Shown piece by piece: positions 5,864 through 11,873 of a stretch of DNA of 15,345 nucleotides. The notes beneath the pieces were generated by a model, which saw only the letters and a list, made by a program, of their open reading frames with translations, searched no databases and was not told the origin of the DNA. Both the position numbers and the translations under genes were made by a program. Within the stretch, counting starts at the first letter, position 1; each line of letters begins with the position of its first letter. The DNA comes from Patescibacteria group bacterium (GTDB lineage: Bacteria; Patescibacteriota; Minisyncoccia; Phycocordibacterales; PALSA-1337), in assembly GCA_004298345.1 (NCBI GenBank), contig SCTV01000005.1:1-15345 (forward strand), written 5' to 3'.

Positions 5864-7642
5864 TTACCTCTTCGCCTTTGCTCTATCCGTATCCGTCAAA
5901 AATTTCTTGCGGAGTCGTACACTTTTCGGACAGATTTCGAGATATTCATCTTCGTGCATGATCTCGAGACCGCGTTCAATAGTAAGCTCCCATGCTGGAG
6001 TGAGGTAAATACTTTCGTCTGATCCAGAAGCTCGCATGTTGGTGAGTTGTTTACCTTTTGTCGGGTTTACAGTCATCTCGTCACCTTTTGTTACGTTACC
6101 CACAACCATACCAGTGTAGACTTCATCGGTCGGCTTGATATATAGTACCCCTCGTTCCTGGAGATTCCAAAGTGCAAATGCAAGCGCCTTGCCACTTTCC
6201 ATAGAAATCATTGAGCCTGTTTCGTGCTTGTTGATTTCTCCGACATATTCCTTAAATCCAATCACCCGAGAAGACATAATACCTTCGCCTTTGGTATCGA
6301 TCACAAACTGCCCTCGGTAGCCGAGCAATCCTCGTGTTGGAATTTCAAAAAGTATTCGAGAAATACCATCTCGCTCTCGCATGTCAGTCATAATACCTTT
6401 GCGCTTGCCAATCTTTTCGATAACAGCACCAGCGTGCTCAGTACGTACGTCCACAGTGAGTTCTTCAAATGGCTCAGTTTTGACACCATCCACTTCTTTA
6501 ATAATTACCTGTGGCTGAGAGACTTGGAGCTCGTAACCTTCTCGTCGCATGTTTTCAAGGAGAATAGAAATGTGTAGCTCGCCTCGGCCGAATACTTTAA
6601 ATGTATCATTTGCGCCAAAGTCTACTTTGAGACCAACGTTGATCTCGAGTTCTTTTTCGAGTCGGTCACGGATTTGTCGAGTAGTGAGAAACTTTCCTTC
6701 ACGTCCTGCAAATGGGGAATTGTTTACAAGGAAGGTGAGGGAAATAGTCGGCTCGTCGATCGCAATAGCAGGAAGAGCTTCCTGATCGGCTTTTTCACAA
6801 ATAGTTTCTCCGATATAAATATCTGGAAGGCCGGAGATGATCACAATGTCACCAGCCTCTGCTTGAGGCACTTCTTTTCGGTCGAGACCATCAAAGGCGA
6901 GGATTTTAGTAATTTTACCACTGTGAAGTGTGCCAGAATTGGTTTTTGCAAAGACGGTTTGGCCAGTTTTAATAATACCTTCGTAGACACGGATGATAGC
7001 CTGTCTTCCTAGGAAATTGTCATAGCCGAGGTTGAAAGACTGTGCCCGAAGCGGAGCAGAAAGGTCTTTTTTAGATGGTGGAACTTTGGCAAGAATGGTA
7101 TCGAGAATAGGGTCGAGATTTTTGCTGTCATCCTCGAGTTTGTATTTTGCAATACCTTGTCGGCCGATGGCATAGACATAAGGGAAATCGAGTTGTTCGT
7201 CGTTTGCACCAAGCTCAATAAAGAGCTCGAGGATTTCGTCATGGGCTTCTTTTGGTCGAGCGGCTGGCTTGTCGATTTTGTTTAAAACGACGATTGGCTT
7301 GAGGCCGAGCTCGAGAGACTTTTTGAGTACGAAACGAGTCTGAGGCATCGGACCTTCCTGAGCATCGACGATGAGGAGCACGGTATCGATAGAACGGAGT
7401 ACTCGCTCTACTTCTGAGCCGAAGTCGGCGTGACCTGGGGTATCGACAATGTTGATTTTGGTACCTTTGTATTCAACAGACGCGTTTTTTGCGTAAATAG
7501 TGATGCCCCTTTCTTGTTCGAGCTTGTTGCTATCCATAGAAACACCTTCTTTGGCAAAACCAGTTTGCTTCAAAATAGCATCGGTAAGGGTGGTCTTGCC
7601 GTGGTCCACGTGAGCGATAATTGCAATGTTTCGTATATCCAT
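5864..7642 (-). CDS. typA: Ribosome-associated translational GTPase TypA/BipA
   Basis: A 592-residue protein of the EF-G-like GTPase superfamily that binds the ribosome and helps large-subunit assembly and translation under stress or cold. The GTPase domain has G1 AHVDHGKT (10-17), G2 RGIT (45-48), G3 DTPGH (67-71) and G4 NKID (121-124). Domain II and the EF-G-like domain III follow, and the BipA-specific C-terminal part includes TRGLLGYRGQF and the GTxTNMRASGSDE-like region (here LTNMRASGSDE), with conserved TPAWELTIERGLEIMHEDEYLEICPKSVRLRKK near the end. The length is typical. The start MDIRNIAIIAHVDHGKTTL is standard. A TATTTT sequence lies about 7 bases before the ATG, a weak hint of another leaderless start. 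The long inverted-repeat element at 7698-7797 lies just upstream. Confidence 0.98.
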   Translation of the reverse strand: MDIRNIAIIAHVDHGKTTLTDAILKQTGFAKEGVSMDSNKLEQERGITIYAKNASVEYKGTKINIVDTPGHADFGSEVERVLRSIDTVLLIVDAQEGPMPQTRFVLKKSLELGLKPIVVLNKIDKPAARPKEAHDEILELFIELGANDEQLDFPYVYAIGRQGIAKYKLEDDSKNLDPILDTILAKVPPSKKDLSAPLRAQSFNLGYDNFLGRQAIIRVYEGIIKTGQTVFAKTNSGTLHSGKITKILAFDGLDRKEVPQAEAGDIVIISGLPDIYIGETICEKADQEALPAIAIDEPTISLTFLVNNSPFAGREGKFLTTRQIRDRLEKELEINVGLKVDFGANDTFKVFGRGELHISILLENMRREGYELQVSQPQVIIKEVDGVKTEPFEELTVDVRTEHAGAVIEKIGKRKGIMTDMRERDGISRILFEIPTRGLLGYRGQFVIDTKGEGIMSSRVIGFKEYVGEINKHETGSMISMESGKALAFALWNLQERGVLYIKPTDEVYTGMVVGNVTKGDEMTVNPTKGKQLTNMRASGSDESIYLTPAWELTIERGLEIMHEDEYLEICPKSVRLRKKFLTDTDRAKAKR

Positions 7643-7697
7643 ATAATTAAAAATAGAGCCCGAAGGCCTTGGGGTAACATAATAGCATTAAGGCTTC

Positions 7698-7797
7698 ATT
7701 TTGTCCACCAAAGAGGAGTACGGGTATTTTTCTGGTGAAAAATTCTCTCAAGTCTCGGCTACCCGCCTTGCGAAGCCTCCTCTTTGGTGGACAAAAT
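7698..7797. repeat. 100-bp element with 21-bp perfect terminal inverted repeats
   Basis: Arms 7698-7718 and 7777-7797 are exact reverse complements. Inside, CGGGTA (7721-7726) pairs with TACCCG (7760-7765), and a 7-bp hairpin with TGGT loop occupies 7726-7743. The whole unit can fold into one long stem. It encodes nothing convincing and shows no clear target-site duplication. It resembles a miniature inverted-repeat element (MITE) or a large regulatory RNA stem upstream of typA. Confidence 0.75.
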
Positions 7798-7804
7798 TTT
7801 GAGA

Positions 7805-7832
7805 CACCCGAAAATTAGTAAATTTTCGGGTG
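7805..7832. repeat. 12-bp perfect hairpin with AGTA loop
   Basis: Arms 7805-7816 and 7821-7832 around AGTA. It contains the arm pair CCCGAAAATT / AATTTTCGGG, which also occurs in the hairpin at 9274-9327. It lies 36 bases past the thioesterase stop, where it could mark the 3' end of that transcript; no T tract follows on the minus strand. Confidence 0.85.
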
Positions 7833-7868
7833 AAATAATTCAATACGATAGATTGATAAATAAAAAAC

Positions 7869-8309
7869 CTACTTTTCAGCAGGTGTGTGAGGAGACGCTT
7901 CGGGTTTATCAGCACCGATGGTATCAATCATCCAGGATGGGATCTTGCATGGCCGACCGGTCTTTGTGGAAACGAGCGGCATTATCCAACTCATTTCTGT
8001 CGCGAGCTTTTCCCCAGTGTAAAAACAGCATCGGAACTCAAGGGTGGTGCGGCTCGAGACCCACATGGTCATGTGGATACCAACGAGATCGTCCAATCGC
8101 AGTTGTCTGTGAAAGGTGACATCTTTGACAGTGCGCATTACTAGGAAAAGTTCATGCTTTTCTTTCAGTCTTTCTAGACCGATATCGAGTAGTTCTCGGA
8201 AAGCAAAATGAACGTTTTGTGCGACTTTGAACTGGATAAGCCAATTTGCATGATTCCCGCTATCAAGGTGCTCTGCCTCGACCCGAAACTGGGTGGAGTA
8301 AGTTTTCAT
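7869..8309 (-). CDS. Hotdog-fold acyl-CoA thioesterase-like protein (4HBT family)
   Basis: The 146-residue product matches the single-domain 4-hydroxybenzoyl-CoA thioesterase pattern. After a first strand (TYSTQFRVEAEHLD), the catalytic loop has D16, G18, H20 and N22 (DSGNHAN, for the family DxxGHVN). A long helix, VAQNVHFAFRELLDIGLERL, follows, then antiparallel strands: FLVMRTVKDVTFHRQLRLDDLVGIHMTMW, RTTLEFRCCFY, LATEMSWIMPLVSTKTGRPCKIP. The last strand ends with the familiar TGRPxxIP. Such enzymes hydrolyse acyl-CoA or acyl-carrier thioesters in the cytoplasm. No fatty acid genes are near, so the substrate is unknown. The start at 8309 follows a TATAGT box by only 9 bases, giving an almost leaderless mRNA. 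The last 20 residues are a polar tail. Confidence 0.82.
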   Translation of the reverse strand: MKTYSTQFRVEAEHLDSGNHANWLIQFKVAQNVHFAFRELLDIGLERLKEKHELFLVMRTVKDVTFHRQLRLDDLVGIHMTMWVSSRTTLEFRCCFYTGEKLATEMSWIMPLVSTKTGRPCKIPSWMIDTIGADKPEASPHTPAEK

Positions 8310-8318
8310 TCAAAAGCT

Positions 8319-8347
8319 ACTATAGTTGATAGTTTTGGTATTGTAAA
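8319..8347 (-). promoter_or_regulatory. Promoter of the thioesterase gene
   Basis: Minus strand TTTACA (8347-8342), a 17-bp spacer and TATAGT (8324-8319). The predicted start near 8312 leaves a leader of only 2-3 nt before the ATG at 8309. Confidence 0.65.
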
Positions 8348-8397
8348 GTCTTTCTAAAATAAGCAAAGCTTTTTTCCACTTCGACTCGAACACTGAT

Positions 8398-8411
8398 ATA
8401 TGAGTACATAT
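8398..8411. repeat. Short hairpin with AGTA loop
   Basis: ATATG-AGTA-CATAT, a 5-bp stem in the 142-bp gap between the thioesterase and kinase genes. Listed because the loop matches the larger hairpins; on its own it could be chance. Confidence 0.4.
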
Positions 8412-8451
8412 CTACGCGCCTCTTGCTCATTGAAATAAAAAAGCGGGCAAG

Positions 8452-9087
8452 TCACGTGGGTGTGACAGGCGCGCTGGTGGGAGAGGTGGTGGGTTGAGGC
8501 GGGCAGAAGGGAATGTCGCCAAACATTGTCCGCCACATCTTCTCGAATTTTTGAGTGGGATCGAGTAAGCCCGAGATGTCCACATATTGCTTCTCGAGCT
8601 CCCATCTCAAGAATTCTGCAACACCGGGGTAGTAGGTGCGGTATTCATCGAACCGGGTTGCCATCACGTCTGGCGTTTCCCCTTCTCTTCCACGGTTGAT
8701 CATCCGTTCCTCACAGATCTTGAGGTCTGGTGTGTCAAAGGTGATGTCGAAGGCGAATACGGTGAACTCGTGCTGTTTCAACCAGGTAAGAATAAACTGT
8801 GTCTGCCGGAACGTTCGAAGTCCGTCGAGTGTGAGCAGGTGGGGCGCTTGATGCTCCATGCCGTCTGTGACACTTTTCAACACTGGCAGGATGATGCTGT
8901 CGGGAACGTAAATGCCCCCATCCATGCATGCTTTGATGATACTGGCTTTCTCGGGCTCTTGAGCCATCACTGTTTTGAGTTGGTCGCTCATGACAAACCC
9001 ACGAAAACCCGCTTGTTGGAGCTTTGTGGCAGCGGTGGTCTTACCACCACCAGGCGGAGCAAGTATTATTGCACTTGTGTTGTTCAA
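8452..9087 (-). CDS. Adenylate-kinase-like P-loop nucleotide kinase
   Basis: A 211-residue protein with a Walker A loop APPGGGKTT (10-18), where adenylate kinase has GAPGAGKGT. The NMP-binding region follows (FVMSDQLKTV, then GGIYVPDSII), then LDGLRTFRQ (87-95) in place of the LDGFPRTxxQ motif. Near 128-150 is RMINRGREGETPDVMATRFDEY, like the Adk RGRxDD-xPExxxxRxxxY segment. A long LID is missing and the last 18 residues are rich in Pro, Thr and Ser. This fits a divergent short-LID nucleoside monophosphate kinase; the substrate may not be AMP, and a kinase for another small molecule is possible. The in-frame start is a TTG at 9087, because an in-frame stop lies just upstream and no ATG or GTG precedes the P-loop at a suitable distance. 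The promoter at 9170-9198 implies a 76-nt leader. Confidence 0.8.
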   Translation of the reverse strand: MNNTSAIILAPPGGGKTTAATKLQQAGFRGFVMSDQLKTVMAQEPEKASIIKACMDGGIYVPDSIILPVLKSVTDGMEHQAPHLLTLDGLRTFRQTQFILTWLKQHEFTVFAFDITFDTPDLKICEERMINRGREGETPDVMATRFDEYRTYYPGVAEFLRWELEKQYVDISGLLDPTQKFEKMWRTMFGDIPFCPPQPTTSPTSAPVTPT

Positions 9088-9169
9088 GCAATTTATTTGG
9101 TTGACCGACGTTTACCGTATGAATTTTTTCTCAATTCCTCTATACAATCAAGGAACAGAGCCGAGGTGC

Positions 9170-9198
9170 ATGTTATCACGGTATTTGGTGGGTGTCAA
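9170..9198 (-). promoter_or_regulatory. Promoter upstream of the kinase-like gene
   Basis: Minus strand TTGACA (9198-9193), a 17-bp spacer, and extended -10 TGA-TAACAT (hexamer 9175-9170). The predicted start near 9163 is 76 nt before the TTG start codon. Confidence 0.6.
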
Positions 9199-9226
9199 TT
9201 TTAAGTAGAACTAAGATTTATGCCTG

Positions 9227-9255
9227 CCCTGTAGCGAGTATTCTCTGCTACGGGG
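9227..9255. repeat. Hairpin in the 372-bp gap between the kinase-like and LpxC-like genes
   Basis: CCCTGTAGC pairs with GCTACGGGG (one G-T pair), and the stem continues with GAG/CTC around a TATT loop, with one bulged T. The gap 9088-9459 otherwise holds the kinase promoter, the two long hairpins at 9274-9372 and the LpxC-like gene's terminator. No gene is visible in it. Confidence 0.65.
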
Positions 9256-9273
9256 ATTCAAGATTCATGAATG

Positions 9274-9327
9274 AGTGTGAAATCTCCCCGAAAATTGCTA
9301 CTGCAATTTTCGGGGAGATTTCACACT
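9274..9327. repeat. 25-bp perfect hairpin with TACT loop
   Basis: Arms 9274-9298 and 9303-9327 are exact reverse complements around TACT, which reads AGTA on the minus strand. It shares the arm pair CCCGAAAATT / AATTTTCGGG with the hairpin at 7805-7832. There is no T tract at either end. Confidence 0.92.
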
Positions 9328-9372
9328 AGATTTAATCGGCTAAACACGAGTGTTTAGCCGATTAAATCTAGT
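9325..9372. repeat. 22-bp perfect hairpin with CGAG loop
   Basis: Arms 9325-9346 and 9351-9372 around CGAG. It starts inside the last three bases of the preceding 25-bp hairpin, so the two form a back-to-back pair and cannot both be fully paired. Confidence 0.92.
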
Positions 9373-9421
9373 TTAGCCTTTGAACCAAATATGCCTTAGT
9401 ACCAGGTTACTTTTCCATTTT

Positions 9422-9446
9422 TAAATAAAAACCTGGTAAAACCAGG
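9422..9446 (-). terminator. Rho-independent terminator of the LpxC-like gene
   Basis: Minus strand CCTGGT-TTT-ACCAGG (9446-9432) followed by TTTTTATTT. A competing stem (9400-9408 with 9430-9438) uses the same ACCAGG-type sequence, so an alternative fold is possible. Confidence 0.85.
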
Positions 9447-9459
9447 GGGGTAGAAACGA

Positions 9460-10287
9460 CTAGACTTGCACGAGTAGGTGCTGAGCCTTTTTCACCACAT
9501 GCCAGTCTGCGAGATGTCCGGAACAGTGCGAGGTGACTTCACCTACGAAGAGCCCGTCACCACAGAGCGGTGCTAGACCTCCGAGAAGATCGAGCACTCG
9601 ATGGAGCACAAACTCATTCAGCGTTGCTTCGACACTTCTCATGTCTTGAGGCCAACACATGTTGCGGCGATGAGGCAAACCCACAAGTGAGGCGAGCCTC
9701 GCCAGAGGATATGCGGACTTTGGCCAGCCCTGAGGTCGTGCAGCAAAGATTTTCTCGAGTGCTCCTCCGTCTGGTAGGACGATGGTGCGCTCTATCTTGC
9801 CGAGACCCCGGTAATCAATGCTTACCTTGAGGGTAAGCATTCCATCACGTGATGGAAGGATTTGAGTATAAGCTCTCTGACCATTTCTCGGCTTGTTGTA
9901 GCCAAAGAAGACCGCCTGACTGACCGTGTAGCGGGGCAATCTTCTCGTGGTGTCAGGGACGCACTGCGGATAGACTTCGCGCCACAGTGGCATGACCGAT
10001 CCATCGTAGGGTGGCCAAGCTCCTGTGCATGAGATCGTCACACCAGTTAGTCCGGTAAACCACAACGGCAGGATGTGCTCAAAAACTTCGAGCTTGTGTG
10101 GTGGCAGAGAGAGACGTAGTCGTCGGAAGTTGAACTCAGTAATGCTTGGTCTGATGAGTGAGACACCACGACCGTTGCGCCAGTAGAAACCAGACAAGTG
10201 GTATGGCTCGACTGTCAGAGTGCTTTTCCTTCCCCAGTAACCGAGGTCTGTCGTTGAGACAGCTTTCTGTAGAGTGAGTGGATGCAT
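9460..10287 (-). CDS. Divergent LpxC-family (UDP-3-O-acyl-GlcNAc deacetylase-like) zinc hydrolase
   Basis: A 275-residue protein with the LpxC two-domain layout. Domain I ends with KLEVFEHIL (E70, H71) and GAWPPYDGS (95-97 DGS), matching LpxC TVEHI...PILDGS, where the E is the general base and the H binds zinc. Domain II has NEFVLHRVLDLLGG (H229, D233), matching RHKxxDxxGD, and SGHLADW (H258), matching GHxxN. All three zinc ligands (H71, H229, D233), the base E70 and the active-site H258 are kept. Changes are R230 for the lysine, G237 for the second aspartate of GD, and D261 for N. True LpxC makes lipid A; no other lpx gene is visible, so a different N-acyl sugar substrate, or a lost activity, is possible. 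The length is near normal (LpxC is about 270-300). It has its own promoter and terminator. The G/C content of codons is higher than in hisS or dnaE. Confidence 0.83.
   Translation of the reverse strand: MHPLTLQKAVSTTDLGYWGRKSTLTVEPYHLSGFYWRNGRGVSLIRPSITEFNFRRLRLSLPPHKLEVFEHILPLWFTGLTGVTISCTGAWPPYDGSVMPLWREVYPQCVPDTTRRLPRYTVSQAVFFGYNKPRNGQRAYTQILPSRDGMLTLKVSIDYRGLGKIERTIVLPDGGALEKIFAARPQGWPKSAYPLARLASLVGLPHRRNMCWPQDMRSVEATLNEFVLHRVLDLLGGLAPLCGDGLFVGEVTSHCSGHLADWHVVKKAQHLLVQV
9817..9857. repeat. Two adjacent hairpins inside the LpxC-like coding sequence
   Basis: A 10-bp stem (9817-9826 / 9832-9841) with a 5-nt loop is followed at once by an 18-bp perfect palindrome (9840-9857). They encode the PSRDGMLTLKVS region (about residues 145-156). 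Like the truB hairpin, they lie within an open frame. Confidence 0.7.
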
Positions 10288-10332
10288 GATTTGAAAACAG
10301 ATGGAAATGAGCGGGTTGATGTTGCTAATGGA

Positions 10333-10360
10333 ATACTACTCTTCAGACAGAAAAAGTCAA
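10333..10360 (-). promoter_or_regulatory. Promoter of the LpxC-like gene
   Basis: Minus strand TTGACT (10360-10355), a 16-bp spacer and TAGTAT (10338-10333). The predicted start near 10326 gives a leader of about 39 nt with no clear Shine-Dalgarno. It begins directly after the pheA-like terminator, so the two genes are separate units. Confidence 0.6.
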
Positions 10361-10363
10361 AGG

Positions 10364-10393
10364 AAATAAAAAAGCAGGTAGAAGACTACCTGC
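10364..10393 (-). terminator. Rho-independent terminator overlapping the pheA-like stop codon
   Basis: Minus strand stem GCAGGTAG / CTACCTGC with TCTT loop (10393-10374) followed by TTTTTTATTT. The stop codon TAG (10388-10386) is part of the stem, so translation to the end of the gene would disturb the hairpin. Confidence 0.88.
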
Positions 10394-11264
10394 TGGCGGG
10401 GAACGATCCGATCACCCGAACGTTGGTGGCACAGAATCGCCTGATCAGCCAGAGGGCCAGCTTGATCCGACGATCTCTGACATGGCCCGAAAACTGAACC
10501 TGGAACTCATACACAAATCCTTCATCATTTTTACCTTGGGGGATAGAATGAATCGAGGACATGTTTGAGCCGACTAGTTTCAGAACGGTCAGAACTTTCC
10601 AGAGGGCCCCTTTCACATTGGCGACCTTGAAAAGCATCATCATCTCGTCGTTTCCGGTCGGCGCGGTCTGGCTGTATCCAAAAACGGTAAACTGGGTCCA
10701 GTTGCCATCCTTGTCGTCTTGGATATTGCTCGCCAAAATCCACATACCGTGATGATGAGCAAGCTCCTCTGGTCCGATAGCCGCGTTTTGGAACTCTGGA
10801 TGTGCTACTACAAGCTCAGCGGCGGAAGCATTGCTCGTTGTGCTGGTTGTTTTTGTAAGCCCCATTGTTTTCAATGAGCCACTACACTGTCGAAGAGCCT
10901 CTTCTCGTCCAAGCACATGCTTGATAGTAATTCCATGGGGCATGCCCTGAGGAACCATCAAACAAATGCGAATCTGAAGCCAGAGCTGGTCCACGGCATA
11001 CGGACCAAGTGCCTTGATCTGTGTCAGACAGCGAGTAAAGTCGGTCACTCGACTGACAGTGCTGTTTTCGTTTGGTAAGATGGCAAAATCCACCTTTCTT
11101 TCGAGGAGTAGGGCGAAGGCGTCTCCGATAGTATCGGTCAAAATGATTTCGCATTTGACCCCAGTTTTCTCTGTGTGCTTTTTTGCCCACTTGAGGGCGG
11201 CGAGGTGTGAGTAGGAGTATGGCCCACCCAACGTCGCTATGAGAGCGTTCATGGTCGGGTTCAT
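10386..11264 (-). CDS. Prephenate dehydratase-like protein with C-terminal ACT domain
   Basis: A 292-residue protein with the full PheA dehydratase-ACT layout. The periplasmic-binding-like domain starts with LGGPYSYSHLAALK (like LGPxGTFSHxAA) and has DFAILPNENST (59-69, family PIENST), HVLGREEALRQC (like SHPQALxQC), and GMWILASNIQDDKDGNWTQF (173-192). The ACT domain covers about residues 206-262. Two key motifs differ: TRF, which carries the catalytic threonine and is nearly invariant, is TQF (190-192), and the ACT ESRP motif for phenylalanine binding is IHSIP (238-242). A true enzyme would convert prephenate to phenylpyruvate in phenylalanine synthesis, but no other gene of that pathway is seen. 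It could be an enzyme with a changed substrate or a ligand-sensing protein. ATG 11264 or 11252 may be the start. It is divergent from the EVE gene. Confidence 0.88.
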   Translation of the reverse strand: MNPTMNALIATLGGPYSYSHLAALKWAKKHTEKTGVKCEIILTDTIGDAFALLLERKVDFAILPNENSTVSRVTDFTRCLTQIKALGPYAVDQLWLQIRICLMVPQGMPHGITIKHVLGREEALRQCSGSLKTMGLTKTTSTTSNASAAELVVAHPEFQNAAIGPEELAHHHGMWILASNIQDDKDGNWTQFTVFGYSQTAPTGNDEMMMLFKVANVKGALWKVLTVLKLVGSNMSSIHSIPQGKNDEGFVYEFQVQFSGHVRDRRIKLALWLIRRFCATNVRVIGSFPASR

Positions 11265-11312
11265 GTGTTGGTAATGAGCGTTGAGGGTTGAAATCTTTCA
11301 AAATCCTTACTT

Positions 11313-11340
11313 ACACTAGCAGGTGTAGACAGAGTGTCAA
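11313..11340 (-). promoter_or_regulatory. Promoter of the pheA-like gene
   Basis: Minus strand TTGACA (11340-11335), a 16-bp spacer and extended -10 TGC-TAGTGT (hexamer 11318-11313). It overlaps the promoter region of the divergent EVE gene, so the two may compete. The predicted leader is about 42 nt. Confidence 0.55.
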
Positions 11341-11342
11341 TC

Positions 11343-11351
11343 TGCTATACT
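11343..11351 (+). promoter_or_regulatory. Extended -10 promoter of the EVE gene, leaderless arrangement
   Basis: TGC-TATACT at 11343-11351, then six bases, then ATG at 11358. The predicted start is the A of the ATG. No good -35 is present (GTGTAG at 11323-11328). Confidence 0.68.
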
Positions 11352-11357
11352 ATTTTA

Positions 11358-11816
11358 ATGAAAAATTACTGGCTGATAAAAAGTGAGCCAACGTGCTACT
11401 CGATAGATGATTTGAAGCGAGATAAAAAGACAGCGTGGGGTGGGGTGAGGAATTATCAGGCGAGGAATTTTATGCGCGATGGGATGAAGGTGGGGGATTT
11501 GGTAATTTTTTATCATTCGAGTGCCAATCCACCCTCCGCTGTTGGTGTGGCAAAAGTTACCAGCCCTTCATATACCGATGCGACTGCTCTGGATCCAAAA
11601 GATGATCACTATGATCCAAAATCTACCAAAGAAAATCCAATTTGGATGCAAGTAGACGTAGCTTTTGCGGAGAAATTTAAAAATCCTGTTTCGATTTCTC
11701 TTATTAAAGCCAATCCTCGTCTGAAAGGTGTTCCTGTCGCACAAGTGGGAAGCCGACTTTCGATACAGCCACTTTTAGAAAAACATTTTGAGGAGATTTG
11801 TAGAATGAGTAAATAA
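11358..11816 (+). CDS. EVE-domain protein (modified-base-binding, PUA-like fold)
   Basis: The 152-residue product is a single EVE domain. It has the typical opening NYWLIKSEPTCYSIDDL, the WGGVRNYQARNFMRD block (27-41), then KVGDLVIFYHSSANPPSAVGVAKV and the late block NPVSISLIKANPRLKG. EVE domains belong to the PUA/ASCH/YTH fold group and bind modified bases, for instance 5-methylcytosine in DNA or modified RNA. The protein is cytoplasmic and of normal family length; no fused nuclease or other effector is present. A GTG 24 bases upstream is in frame, but ATG 11358 begins the conserved domain and lies exactly where transcription should start. The ligand cannot be read from the sequence. No methyltransferase or restriction gene is nearby. 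Confidence 0.94.
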   Translation: MKNYWLIKSEPTCYSIDDLKRDKKTAWGGVRNYQARNFMRDGMKVGDLVIFYHSSANPPSAVGVAKVTSPSYTDATALDPKDDHYDPKSTKENPIWMQVDVAFAEKFKNPVSISLIKANPRLKGVPVAQVGSRLSIQPLLEKHFEEICRMSK

Positions 11817-11830
11817 CCAAGCCGCATCTA

Positions 11831-11855
11831 AATAAAAAGTGCTCTTTTGAAGCAC
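11831..11855 (-). terminator. Terminator of the zinc-finger gene
   Basis: Minus strand GTGCT / AGCAC with a 7-nt loop (11855-11839), followed by TTTTTATT. It lies 18 bases past the zinc-finger gene's stop and 22 bases past the stop of the convergent EVE gene. Confidence 0.75.
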
Positions 11856-11873
11856 AGGTAGAGAAGTCTTTTT

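Noticed and set aside
8587..9204. 205-residue plus-strand frame antisense to the kinase-like gene
   Set aside because: It has no recognisable motif, while the opposite strand has a clear P-loop protein; it is a shadow.
10282..10497. 71-residue plus-strand frame between the LpxC-like and pheA-like genes
   Set aside because: It overlaps promoter, terminator and the pheA-like 3' end, and much of its sequence is the reverse of those elements.
7869..11264. A metabolic operon made of thioesterase, kinase, LpxC-like and PheA-like genes
   Set aside because: Gaps of 98-372 bp, individual promoter candidates for each gene, and terminators after the last two show separate transcription units; functional linkage is not supported.
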